From assembly GCA_019671005.1 (NCBI GenBank), contig CM033714.1, positions 55,847,741-55,911,740 on the forward strand: 64,000 nucleotides of DNA. Reading direction: 5' to 3'. Of this stretch, positions 1 to 9,649 are shown piece by piece. Below the pieces are notes generated by a model that ran no database searches, had not been told where the DNA came from, and worked only from the letters and a program-made list of their open reading frames with translations. Within the stretch, counting starts at the first letter, position 1. Each line of letters opens with the position of its first letter. The DNA comes from Hibiscus mutabilis (lineage: Eukaryota; Streptophyta; Magnoliopsida; Malvales; Malvaceae). The position numbers were made by a program, and so were the translations under genes.

Positions 1-8
1 GTTTCATT

Positions 9-718
9 TTGGTCGCCATAGACTACTTCACTAAATGGGTAGAGGCAACGTCTTACGCCAATATCACCAGGACTACAGTTTGTAAGTTCTTAAAGAAGGA
101 AATTATTTGTCGATACGGATTGCCAGAGAGGATCATCACCGACAACGCTGTCCCGAACAACAAAATGATGAAGGACGTGTGCACTCAATTCAAGATAACA
201 CACCATAATTCCACAGTCTATCGTCCTAAAATGAATGGAGCAGTGGAAGCAGCAAACAAGAATATAAAGAAGATCATAGCAAAGACTATGGATACCTACA
301 AGGATTGGCATGAGAAGTTGCCTTTTGCCCTTTTCGCCTATAGGACGTCCATTCGCACATCAACGGGGCAACACCTACTCCTTGGTGTATGGTACCGAGG
401 CAGTACTCCCAATTGAGGTAGAGATTCCGTCCCTCGGATCTTAAAAGAAGTAAAACTGGAAGAAGCTGAATGGGTGCAGGCGATTCGACCACTAAATCTC
501 ATTGACGAAAAAGACTAAAGGCCATTTGTCATGGTCGATGTACCAAAAGCGGATGGTGCGGGCTTACAACAAAAAGGTGCGCCCAAGAGAATTCAAAGAA
601 GGGGATCTGGTACTCAAGAGAATCCTCCCTATCCGAAAGATTCTCGAGGAAAATGGACGCCTAACCAGGAAGGACCGACGTCATAAAAAGGCCTTCTCGG
701 GAGAGCCACGATCTTAAC
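9..718 (+). pseudogene. Integrase (rve core and C-terminal part) remnant of element A
   Basis: Reads as the catalytic core of a Ty3/gypsy integrase: the first Asp is in AIDYFTKW (about 18-35), the second in ITDNA, and the Glu in NGAVEAANKN, so all three DDE residues are still visible. The usual continuation after the core (a YG-TEAVLP-type block) is present but out of frame, indicating a one-base loss near 368. A second frame change lies near 480-500 and a third near 640. The segment 502-717 reads RMVRAYNKKVRPREFKEGDLV, the charged C-terminal part of the protein. The N-terminal zinc-binding domain lies outside the window. It is a dead copy of the enzyme that inserts element DNA into the genome. 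Confidence 0.85.
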
Positions 719-1751
719 AGAAATGGACGGGACGAGCTGAAAAAATCCCGTAAATTCTAATGTCGTCAAGAAATATTATCTAAAAAAAAAATTTGAGAGC
801 TCAGACGAAAACCCAAACCAGGCGTCTTGAAGCAAAGGAAGGACTCGAGTTGAAAACCCGCAAATGGCGGCTCGGGTAAGTTGAAAAGTTGAATATCCGA
901 AGAGAAGGGCATCTTCATAAACATTGTGAAGAGAAGGCTTCAGGCAAAAATTCTACACCGGTTGACAGGGTCATGTATCATTCATATCGAAGATAATGAG
1001 GGATCTTGTATTTTCATACTTAACTCATGTGTGTCATACCTTTCTTTTCAAGATATCTCGAAGCCCTTAATCGTAATAAAGCTGTGTTTTTGAGCATCCA
1101 TTCCTGGCCTTCTTGTCAATTTTAGTCAAATAAGATAACATAGGCTTATAATGAAACAAGAGATTTCGGAGCATTACTATGATTTAACCTTGAAAATTGC
1201 AGGTGATCAAAGAAAACGATGTTAACTCCGTCCTTCAGTTCCCTACATAATGGCTAGGGAAGGTGAGAAGCTTTAAACAACTAGGTAGGATGACCAATGG
1301 CACATGTCCTATCTATCCAAGGAAGGCACACGAGATAACAAAAGAGATCTCTTGGGTGAAAACCAGAAGGGCAAAAAAAAACTCTTTAAAGTGAAAACCC
1401 GAAAGGGCGTTTTAAAATTCCAAATCATAATTGGAGAAAAAGAAAGGTTGAGATGGTTGAACCTGACAGTGAGGCGGAGTATCGATGCCTGTAAAAAAGG
1501 AGAAAACGGACGTCAAGATCAAATAAGGACCAAAACAAGCCCACCCAGAGATTGACTCTCATGCATCATGAATAGTCAAGCATCACTAGAATTAGGAGCA
1601 TGTCAATTCATTCATTTGTCATAGCATTTTGTTTTCATCTCAGACAGGTATCTGCAGATCCAAAGAGACATCGAAGACTGTCACGGTGTGAATCCCAAAT
1701 GAGAAAACAATGTTTTACATACAAAAGACACATGTTTTCAAGCTCTAGAAA
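719..1751 (+). other. Non-coding 3' leader of element A
   Basis: About 1 kb between integrase and the hairpin array, with no credible coding sequence. The 83-codon reading frame at 1304-1555 is Lys/Arg-rich and looks like chance. The motif GAAAACCCGNAAGGGCG recurs near 850, 1358 and 1393. In the last copy it forms a short stem, CCC-GAAA-GGG, flanked by TTTAAA on both sides (1385-1416). Long non-coding 3' regions of this kind are usual in Tat/Ogre elements. Confidence 0.6.
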
Positions 1752-2530
1752 AAGGTTCTATATAGGAAGAATCCTTCTTTCTGAGGTTTCAGAAGCTGAA
1801 AGTTCTATATAGGAAGGACTGACAGCTCCAGGGTGAAGACTCGCATTTCTATATAGGAAGGACTCCCAGTCAAAGCAATTCACCCATGACACGCAAGATT
1901 ATATAGGAAATCCTGTTGTGTCGAAAGCGAAGAGTTCTATATAGGAAGGGCTCCGAGCTTTATTGTCTTATAGTAAAAGGTTCTATATAGGAAGAACCTG
2001 TAGCTCTGAGATTCCAGACGCCAAAAAGTTCTATATAGGAGGGACTGATGGCTCCAAGGTGAAGACTCGCAGTTCTATATAGGAAGAACTCCCAGTCAAA
2101 GCAATTCACCTACGACACAGGGTTATATAGGAAACCTGTTGTGTCGAAAGCGAAGAGTCTTATATAGGAAAGACTCCGAACTTCATTATCTTAGAGTGAA
2201 AGGTTCTATATAGGAAGAACCTGCAGCTCTGAGACTTCAGACACCAAAATTCTATATAGGAAGGACTGACGGCTCCAGGATTTGAAGACTAGCAGTTCTA
2301 TATAGGAGGAACTCCCAGTCAGAAGAATCCATCAGTGGCGCGAAAGGTTTTATATAAGAGAAACCAGCGTTGAAAGCAAAGAGTTCTATATAGGAAGGAC
2401 TCCAAGCTTTATTGTCTCAAAGTGAAAGGAATGACTCATAATTCGGGATGTCAGAGCGAAGGGTTCTATGTCGAAAGAGCCTGTAGCTCCAAGATCGGAA
2501 GGTGACGAAGCTCTATATAGGAAGAACTTA
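1752..2530 (+). repeat. Array of about 17 short hairpins (stem-ATATAGGA-stem)
   Basis: About 17 copies of a 20-25 base unit, each with a loop close to ATATAGGA and flanking arms that pair. Examples: AGGTTCT/AGAACCT at 1978-1998, AGTTCT/AGAACT at 2071-2090, GAGTCTT/AAGACTC at 2155-2176, GGTTT/AAACC at 2346-2365 and GATT/AATC at 1897-1912. The units sit in higher-order copies of about 225 bp (1801-2026, 2027-2248, 2249-2490), each with about five hairpins. Corresponding hairpins in different copies differ in stem sequence but usually keep pairing. The array ends about 150 bases before the 3' LTR. The same hairpin type occurs in element B at the equivalent place. Function unknown. Confidence 0.85.
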
Positions 2531-2660
2531 CGAGCCTGAAGATTCAGCCAAGGAAGAGCGGAGATGTCCAAAAGAATTCGTTTTCCAAGGCTACAAACAG
2601 GAAGTCGATAAAAATGAGTGCTTATGAATCTTTGCTTTGTTTCCCATTCCATGAGAACAA

Positions 2661-2675
2661 GCAAAGAGGGGCAAC
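2661..2675 (+). other. Polypurine tract of element A
   Basis: The purine-rich AGCAAAGAGGGGCAA lies immediately before the LTR start TGTAATC. It is the expected primer for plus-strand DNA synthesis. The same block stands beside the LTR of element B (complement, about 43617-43632). Confidence 0.75.
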
Positions 2676-2676
2676 T

Positions 2677-5496
2677 GTAATCACTCATTTTTACTTGTAA
2701 ATATATTAATATTGCATGTATATTTATTATATGAATGTTACTAATATAAGGTGGTGTGTGCATGTATAAGCTATGTATACGTATTAGGTGGTGTATGTAT
2801 GTATGTATATATTTAGAGTATGAGCGTATTTGATTAATATATAGATGTTATGTTAATTATATGTATGGTTATACGTACGTATACTAGAATATTATATTAA
2901 TTAATGATTGTATAATATAAGTATACATTTTCGTATATACATGTATTGCTATTATAATTATATTATTATTAATATTATTGGGCTGGTAAAATGAAAAAAT
3001 TAAATATATATTAAACCCATATAAACATGAAGTCCAAGTCCAATTACAAGTTCAATTACAAGGCCCGTTTGGCCCAAATCTGAATCCCATTTAATTACAA
3101 TGTGCAGGTAACTGTGGGCCGTTGGATCAAGATCTGATCCAACGGCCACGATGCAACCGAGGTCAAAAATATCTGCCAGGCGCGTGTCCCACACGTATGG
3201 ACCGTTCGAGTGCCACGCGCGCGTGTGGTCCACACGCCGACGCTTTAATATCCCACGCGCGCGTAAGATCCACGCGTTCTGACTCCTCGACTGCGGAGCT
3301 CCACGTGGCAAAATCTGAAGCCGTCTCATCAAATCGAGGCTTCATCCGGCCGATCGTTCTTCAAGCCATCTCAACCGTTAGATCGATCGATCTAACGGCC
3401 AAAACGCTCGTCATTTGGAAGAATGACCACACCGCCACCGCGCCGATATTCAGTCCCCGCGTTCAGATTATGCCAAAGACAACAAGCAAAGTGTCAGTTC
3501 AGATCTGAAAAAAGGAAGATGCAACTTGCAACCAAAAAACAGAGGCAATAATATATATGAAACGGGCTTTTGTAACGGAGGATTAGCGAAAAAAAAATAG
3601 GAGAGTAAGAAAGAAAAAAGGGGAGAAAAGAGATCTTGTAATACGAAAAATGAAAGTTGTAAACATCAAGATAATCAAAAGGTCCCAGTGGTAAATTTTT
3701 GTCTCTTTTTTTTACTTGTTTTCTTTACATGCATATACGAAAGATTAACAAAAAAAATAGAAATAAAAGAGGAGAGTAGTCTTACCGAGTCGTTTGTGGG
3801 TCTTCCCTTCCTCGGTGATAAGCCTTTCGGCTTCTACAAGCCAGATCTGGTGAACTAAAGGGAGGAGAAGACCCTTTGTAGTTTTGTTTTGGTCTAAAAA
3901 ATATTTTTTTTGGGTTCGTATTTCCTAGATCTATGACAAATAGAGGAATATCCTCGAATCCAACCTAGGATTCGTATTGAGGACGACAAGGGGTTGTTTT
4001 GGTGCATTTTGGAGTCTCTCGCGGTTAGCGGCGGGCGTAGGAGAAGCGGCGGCCGCCGATTCGGGTTTCGGGCATTATATGAAGGTTGAGAGAAAACGAA
4101 GAATGAGTTTTTGGTTAAAAATCGAAAATGAAACAAAAATGGTGAAAATTTGATTTCGGCCTAAAAAGAAGGCTTATATAGGTGTTGTTATTTTTTGAAA
4201 TGGGTAAATTATGCACTTAATCCCACCGCGTTTTCAATATTTTCATTTTTGTCTTGCCGCATGGTATAATCACAATCCCAGTCCCCCTGATATTTCAAAA
4301 GGTTACAATTTCGTCCCTAAATTACACCGAATCAGTTTCTGGATGGTAAAATTACACCCCTAACCATCCCGCGTTTTTGATTTTTTCATTTTGGGTCTGC
4401 CCCTTGGTCTAATTACAATTCTGGTCCTTTTAGGTTTTGTTTGTTTTGCAATTTCATCCCTAAATTACATATTATTGTTCTTAAACTTCTGCCACTGACT
4501 TTCATTTTTCTTTCATTTCAGTCCTGTTTTCTTTGTAAATATTATTGTTCGTATTATAATCGTATATATTGATATCATTTTATTTTGTGTCCCTCGTATA
4601 TGACTCGTATTTTATATTTATATGTATATATATGTGTTAAGTATGACATTCATGTTTTTTACCTGATTATTCGTATTGAAGCATGTTATGTTCTAGTTGA
4701 TTCGTAAAAAGCATGTTTTGTATTTTGTACGTATTGCATGTTTCCTTGGTTTTTAGGTTACGTGTTAATGTGCCTTCTTTCATGTATAATATATTGTTCA
4801 TATATGTTGAAATGTGTTTTATTAATAGCATGTATATCCTTTTAATATTTGTTCGTCTATATACTTAATTATTCCTACCTTGTTATTCTGTTTTGTTAAA
4901 GTTGTTATTATCTATTATTTAGAATAATATGTATATATATACATGTTTTAGTCTAAAATATCATTCATGTTAAATTAGTATTTTGGTATGTCAATATTTA
5001 TTATGTTAAATATTTTGCCATGTTTTACGTTTTTGCCACTAAGATTGCATATCAAGATATAACTTGTTAATGCGGAGTCCTTTTATCCGAGCGTAAACGG
5101 GGCCAGTATCAAGCGTAGTGATAGTGGTTGGGCGTTTATTCTCGGGTAACGGGACCCTTAAAATATATTCGCAATTATGACCGAAATTTAAAATAATCGT
5201 CACTCTAATCCGGAAAATCCAATATTAATAAAGCGGCAATTATTAAAGTACCAATTTTTGGGCGGTGTGGGGGTGCTAATCCTTCCCCATCCGTAACCGA
5301 CTCCCGAACCCTATCTTTTTGAATCTCTGGTTTTATGGTGTCCGGCCTACCTAAGTGGCCGGTGGCGACTCCATTTTTATGAGGTTTTTGTAAACCCCAC
5401 GGAATAAATATTTTTAAAAATCACAAACACCTTTCAAACACCTTTCAAAAATCATCGTTTTTATTTAGCGATTTAAAAGAAAAGGACATCGCTACA
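2677..5496 (+). repeat. 3' LTR of element A (about 2.8 kb)
   Basis: Begins TGTAATCACT directly after the polypurine tract and ends CATCGCTACA, the same ends as the LTR of element C. The left third holds CG-rich palindromes (CACGCGCGCGTG at 3214-3225) and a perfect stem GTTGGATC/GATCCAAC (3121-3143). A TATA-like TTATATA stands near 4170. Towards the end is the conserved block CCGGCC...GGCCGG followed by GGTGGCGACTCC (5342-5372). Open frames inside (for example 3122-3508) look like chance. Confidence 0.85.
4199..4465 (+). repeat. Imperfect tandem duplication inside the LTR of element A
   Basis: Two degenerate copies of a block of about 125 bp follow each other. Each contains a gap-rich version of CCCGCGTTTT, then TTTTCATTTT, then a GTCTGCC/GTCTTGCC-type stretch and AATTACAAT or AATCACAAT. 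A similar pair is present in the LTR of element C near 55430-55670, so the duplication predates the separation of these copies. Confidence 0.55.
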
Positions 5497-5814
5497 ATAA
5501 TAGATCTCTAAGGATTCTTATTATTGGCCTAATTTCATTTTAATCACCTAAAACCAATTTTGCAATCTTTACGATTTAGTCACTAAATCAAAATGTCACT
5601 TAAAACAATTTAATTATCTCCCAAATTAATTACCAAAACACTTAATATTATATTAAAACATTTTGGTAAACCAAACCAATTTTTATCTCTCACAATCTAT
5701 ATTTTTAAAATGTTAACTTTCTGAAACTTTTTTCACCGGTTAATTTGGTTCGACCGAGTCGAACCTAACTCGATCAAACCTCTAAACGTCTAGCCCTATT
5801 TTTGGGGTGTTACA
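5497..5814 (+). repeat. End of an older gypsy (chromovirus-like) LTR interrupted by element A
   Basis: AT-rich sequence ending in TTTTGGGGTGTTACA at 5814. LTRs of several plant gypsy clades end in this way. It starts exactly where element A ends, so element A probably inserted into this LTR. The other part would lie left of the window. Confidence 0.5.
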
Positions 5815-6169
5815 GAATACTTCCTTAAGTTGGAAAATGCACTTGGTAAATTAATAATTTCCTTTAAAACAATCACTTTTATAGTCCCACATAGGGAAAA
5901 ATGGTACTCTGCATAATTTGCTCTATACAATTTGATTTGAAGCTATGGTTTTTATATGCATGTAATGTACTGGGTTTGAGTTCTTGAGCTTTAATTCTTC
6001 GTTCCGCTTGAACCCAGCTTTTCCGTTGATGGAGTCAACAAAAATTTCTTTAAAACCTTGTGTCAACAAAGATTTGGGTTGGGTGCGGGTGGTAGAGGGA
6101 AAACGTGGGTCGATGTGCTTGACAAAACTCACATTAAATAATATTTATGCAATACCACACACTGAATGA
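5815..6169. other. Intergenic, no gene seen
   Basis: Unique-looking AT-rich sequence without a supported coding region. Short open frames on both strands (5923-6132, 5984-6169) are mirror images of each other and have no recognisable domain. Confidence 0.4.
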
Positions 6170-6260
6170 GTGATTTAGCCTGGTGGTTTGGGGATGCCTT
6201 TCAATTTCATTGGCCTTGGTTTGAGCCCCCTTGCAAGCACAATTTTGGTTTGTGCCAAAT
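6170..6260 (+). repeat. Candidate tRNA-derived SINE head 1
   Basis: An A-box-like TAGCCTGGTGG (6176-6186) and a B-box-like GTTTGAGCC (6219-6227) stand 43 bases apart on the + strand, as in tRNA genes. No cloverleaf with an acceptor stem is visible, so it is not a tRNA gene. A tRNA-derived SINE is the best guess. Its 3' end is not clear. Confidence 0.4.
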
Positions 6261-6329
6261 CAAGCCATTCAATAGCTGACACATGTGTCATCCTCTAAAT
6301 GGATACTGTTTCTTAAGAAAATTAAAATT

Positions 6330-6440
6330 TAAAAAAAAATATTTTTTCTTACATGGCGGTGCTGCCACGTCACTTAACACGTGGCACTACCACGTCATCT
6401 CGCCATGTCACGTTTGAGTGTCATGTCAGCCCTAGACGGT
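6330..6440. repeat. ACGT-rich palindromic block
   Basis: Several CACGTCA, CACGTGG and CATGTCACG copies are packed within about 90 bases, with mirrored ATGGCG and CGCCAT near its ends. The motifs equal plant bZIP (ABRE/G-box-like) core sites, but no promoter is nearby. A degenerate foldback element is more likely than a regulatory region. Confidence 0.35.
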
Positions 6441-6674
6441 CAACGTTTGTTGACTAACGGTTTTCATCCAACAAGAGTGAAAGTTGAATGAAAATCAAAT
6501 GTTAAGTGCTTGTTTGCACCCAAAAAAGAATATGTGTTGAATTGACTAAAAGGTCAAACGTTTGGGCTATTTTTGACTTTATGCCATTTAACAACCATGC
6601 ATAAACTTTAGGTTACACAAGTTTATCTCAGTTTTTCTTGTGTTTTAATACCAAAAACAGAAAGCTATTAAGTC

Positions 6675-6760
6675 AACAACCTTTAGAGCAAGTGGTTAAA
6701 AATTCTCAACTGACATTATTTCTAGTCCCTAAGTTATGGGTTCAATTCCCATCAAGAGTG
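6675..6760 (+). repeat. Candidate tRNA-derived SINE head 2
   Basis: An A-box-like TAGAGCAAGTG (6684-6694) is followed by a perfect B box GTTCAATTC (6740-6748), 56 bases apart. It is tRNA-like but cannot be folded into a full tRNA. Probably the head of a SINE. Confidence 0.42.
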
Positions 6761-6858
6761 TATTTCCTCTCCTCCTCTCTAAATTGAATTGTTGAGAAGA
6801 AACACAGAGAGCTATTAAATGATGCAAATTCGACTAGAACAACCATGGCAAGTATATC

Positions 6859-7014
6859 CAGGGATAGACGCAGAATTTTAAGTTAGAAGGGGTAAACTTA
6901 TAAGATTTTAAGGGGCGAAAATAAATTTTTAATAAAAAATACATAAACTTTTTTAAAATTATATATGAATTTCAAATTTTTAGAGGACGGCTGCCCCTTC
7001 TCGGTCCATCCCTA
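6859..7014. mobile_element. Small hAT-like MITE (156 bp)
   Basis: The ends are CAGGGATAGACG and, reverse-complemented from the right, TAGGGATGGACCG, an imperfect terminal inverted repeat. The flanks AGTATATC (6851-6858) and AGAATATC (7015-7022) match at 7 of 8 bases, the target-site size expected for hAT. There is no coding capacity. Confidence 0.5.
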
Positions 7015-8017
7015 AGAATATCATGGTCCGGTAATTATCTTCTTTTCTGTGGTCTCCTTTGCGTTCCTTCAAGTGCTAAAGAATTAGACTCATGATTCCT
7101 TGTTTGCTAATTTCTAAAGAATTATGATGTCAGATTGGAAGAATGTAGTGGGGATAGAAGAGTTGTTCTGTTGCTTATATGGTAAATAATATGTATATGT
7201 TTGTCAAAAAGATACAAAAATTCGGCTTTGCTACTTTTTTTCAAATGTATTGGGATTGATCCTCTTGAACCCATTTTGTAATTTTATAACTTTTAAACAA
7301 TTCTCATCATTTTATTAGGTGGTTAAATTGATAAAATGTATACGTTTTAGAGACTAAAATTTTTATTATACCGTGTTTTGTTATTGTTCAATTAAGTCAA
7401 AGGTCAAACTTAGCATTGATGACTAAAATAAAAAATGTAACATTGGTAACCATTCTTGCATAAAAATAGCTTGGGGACTAAATTAATTTTTTTGTAACAA
7501 TTTAATGGTTGATGATATAATTTATCTTTTAATTTATACAATTTGTGTATTAAAATATTTTTCGTTTAAGGGTGAAAGAAGCCCTTGAACTTTTGAAAAA
7601 AAAATTAATCTCCTGAACTTTTTTCATCAAATTAAGCCCTTGAATCAATAATTTGAATCTATTAAGTCCTTTAATCAATTTTGACCATTAAATCTGGACA
7701 TACTTTTTCTTTTTGCCATATGATAAACTATATTTATATCAAATGATATTTATAGATCTTTAAAAAATAATTTTTATAATTTTTAAAAATGGACCATTAA
7801 AGAAATTTTAAAATAAAAATAAAAAATTTTAAAAATGTCAAGTGAAAACTCTTGATGAGATACATTGTGCCAACTAATCCAAAAATCATTAGATTCAACA
7901 TTTAATGATGGTCAAAGGGATTAATTAATTCATTTTAATAGTTTTTTCACAAAATTTAATTAATTAAAATATTTAAAATAATTGTGATTAAAGTTAAAAT
8001 GGTTGTCTTTCAAAAAA
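7015..8017. other. AT-rich intergenic region with degenerate repeats
   Basis: No gene is seen. Between about 7565 and 7930 there are repeated phrases of the GCCCTTGAAC / AATTAAGCCC type, reading first one way and then partly the other. This resembles a decayed foldback element like those at 8018 and 23093. Confidence 0.35.
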
Positions 8018-8352
8018 GGCTAAACTATAAAATAAGTGCCTAAACAATATCTCTTTTTTGTAATATGTGCCTAAAGTATTTTTTGGTTGAAATAGGTGCC
8101 TAAACTTTCATTTTGGCTGAAATGGGTGCCTAAACTATTTTTTTGGCTGAAATAAGTGCCTAAACTTTTATTTTTGGCTTATTTTAAAGTCAATTTTGGC
8201 ACCTACTTGAGTACCTATTTTAACCAAAAATAAAAGTTTAGGCACCTATTTTAGTTAAAAAATAGTTTAGATACCTATTTCAGCTAAAAAATACTTTAAG
8301 CACCTATTACAAAAAAGAGATATAATTTGGGCACTTATTTTATAGTTAAGTC
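8018..8352. repeat. Foldback (long inverted repeat) MITE-like element
   Basis: The left arm (8018 to about 8175) and right arm (about 8190-8352) are reverse complements: each has ACTATAAAATAAGTGCC at its outer end and ATCTCTTTTTTGTAATA further in. Each arm also holds repeats of a unit of about 35 bases with AATAGGTGCCTAAAC. The whole forms one long imperfect hairpin with almost no loop. No reading frame. Confidence 0.75.
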
Positions 8353-8595
8353 TTTAAAAAAAAACATTACTGAATATATTAAATGCGATAGATAGAGGAT
8401 AATAAGAAAAAAGTATAGTAAAAAAATTGGGCCTTGTATGTAAATTAAAGGAAGGAGATCGGGCTCCAGTCCATTTTTTCCTATCCTCGCCTAATCTCGT
8501 ATCGTATGATGAGAAAGTTTTACCCGATTTTGTCCGAACATGAGGAACCCTCTTTTGGAATCCAGATTGGCTGACCATCTTCAAGTCATAAAATT

Positions 8596-9640
8596 TTGGA
8601 AGCCTTATCCTTTCCTTCGTCTTCTCTTTTTCAGCTCTTTTTAAATCCAGAAAAGAAAAAGAAGCGCCACAAACAAATGCCCACACACCATGCAAGAAAC
8701 ACTCCCTTTCCTCCCCAAAACTACCCTTTCCCTCCTCCCACCACCACCTCCCCAGACCCCATGATTTCCCCTCCCTCTCCTGCCCCAGAAACCTCCATTT
8801 CCCCACTCTTTACTCCAAAACAATCACTCCCACCTCTCTTCCCCCCAAACCTCATTCCCACATCCCTTTCATTTCCCCTCCGTCGCCACCGCAATCGAAC
8901 TCCCTCTCCCACTTCCAAGAGAAAATGCTCTACCTCGACTCCATCGGCCTTAATTTCTTCTTTCTAATCCAACACCACCCTCCCATCATATCCGCTTCTC
9001 TCCATGATCTCAAATCCACAGTTGATTTCCTCGTCTCCATGAACTTCACCACGCTCGAGCTCCGTCGAATCCTCTCCATGTGGCCACACATCCTAATCGT
9101 CAAACCCACTTCTCTCCTCCCTGTCTTCATTTTCCTTCTCCGCGAAGCCCGCGTCAACGGCTCCGATTTAAAGAAAGTCATCAACAGACGGCCCAGATTA
9201 CTCGCATGCAACGTCGAGACCCAGCTGCGTCCCACCCTGTATTTCCTCCAAAGCATCGGAGTCTCCGAGATAAGAAGAAACACATACTTACTGTCTTGCA
9301 GCGTGGAAAATAAACTCATCGTAGATTCCCCCAACTGTTTAATTACAGTATTAAAGAGAATTGCGAGCCCAAATTGAATTACTTTGTGGTGGAAATGGGG
9401 AGGGATTTGAGAGAAATCAAAGAATTCCCTCAGTATTTTTCGTTTAGCTTGGAAAATAGGATAAAGCCGAGGCACCAAATTTGTGTTGAAAAAGGGGTTT
9501 GTTTTCCTTTGCCTGCTTTGTTAAAGACGAGTGAAGTTGAGTTCCGTAGTAGATTGGAGGTTTGTTGTAATTCCTTCCTCGTTGCCCTTGAAGGGGTCTC
9601 CTTTATGGTGTACAAAAAAATTGTGATATCTAATACTATG
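8596..9640 (+). pseudogene. mTERF-family (MTEF1/SOLDAT10-like) relic
   Basis: Homologous to plant organellar mTERF proteins, nucleic-acid-binding proteins built of helical repeats. Visible parts: a Pro/Ser-rich leader like a chloroplast transit region (8596 to about 8920), then KMLYLDSIG and mTERF helices (8922-9320: STVDFLVSMN, RPRLLACNVETQLRPTLYFL), then NYFVVEMGRDL...FSLENRIKPRHQ and CVEKGVCFP (9326-9590). It is broken. The leader and first helices are in different frames. About 20 residues are missing near 9321 and the frame changes there. Another one-base shift near 9575 displaces the end. The leader's first codon is TTG where ATG would be expected. Identification as the MTEF1 type is from recalled family features. 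A living paralogue probably exists elsewhere. Confidence 0.75.
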
Positions 9641-9649
9641 ATTCAATAA

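Larger units (their letters stand above)
1..5496 (+). mobile_element. Ty3/gypsy Tat/Ogre-like LTR retrotransposon A, 3' part
   Basis: The 3' portion of a Ty3/gypsy LTR retrotransposon, cut at the left by the window edge. In order it contains an integrase remnant, about 1 kb of non-coding leader, an array of short hairpins, a polypurine tract and a 2.8-kb LTR that starts TGTAATCACT and ends CGCTACA. The long LTR, the long non-coding 3' leader and the close match of its LTR to elements B and C support a Tat/Ogre-type lineage. It has inserted into an older LTR whose end follows at 5497-5814. The 5-bp target repeat cannot be checked because the 5' LTR lies outside the window. Coding parts are frameshifted, so the copy is inactive. 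Confidence 0.85.

Noticed and set aside
1752..2530. CRISPR-like regular repeats
   Set aside because: The spacing is irregular, the spacers repeat in about 225-bp higher-order units, and the context is a plant retrotransposon.
3122..3508. 128-codon frame and its - strand partners
   Set aside because: They lie in the GC-rich part of an LTR, overlap on several strands, and show no domain.
8930..9478. 182-codon frame on the - strand
   Set aside because: It is the reverse of the mTERF relic; the + strand has clear homology.
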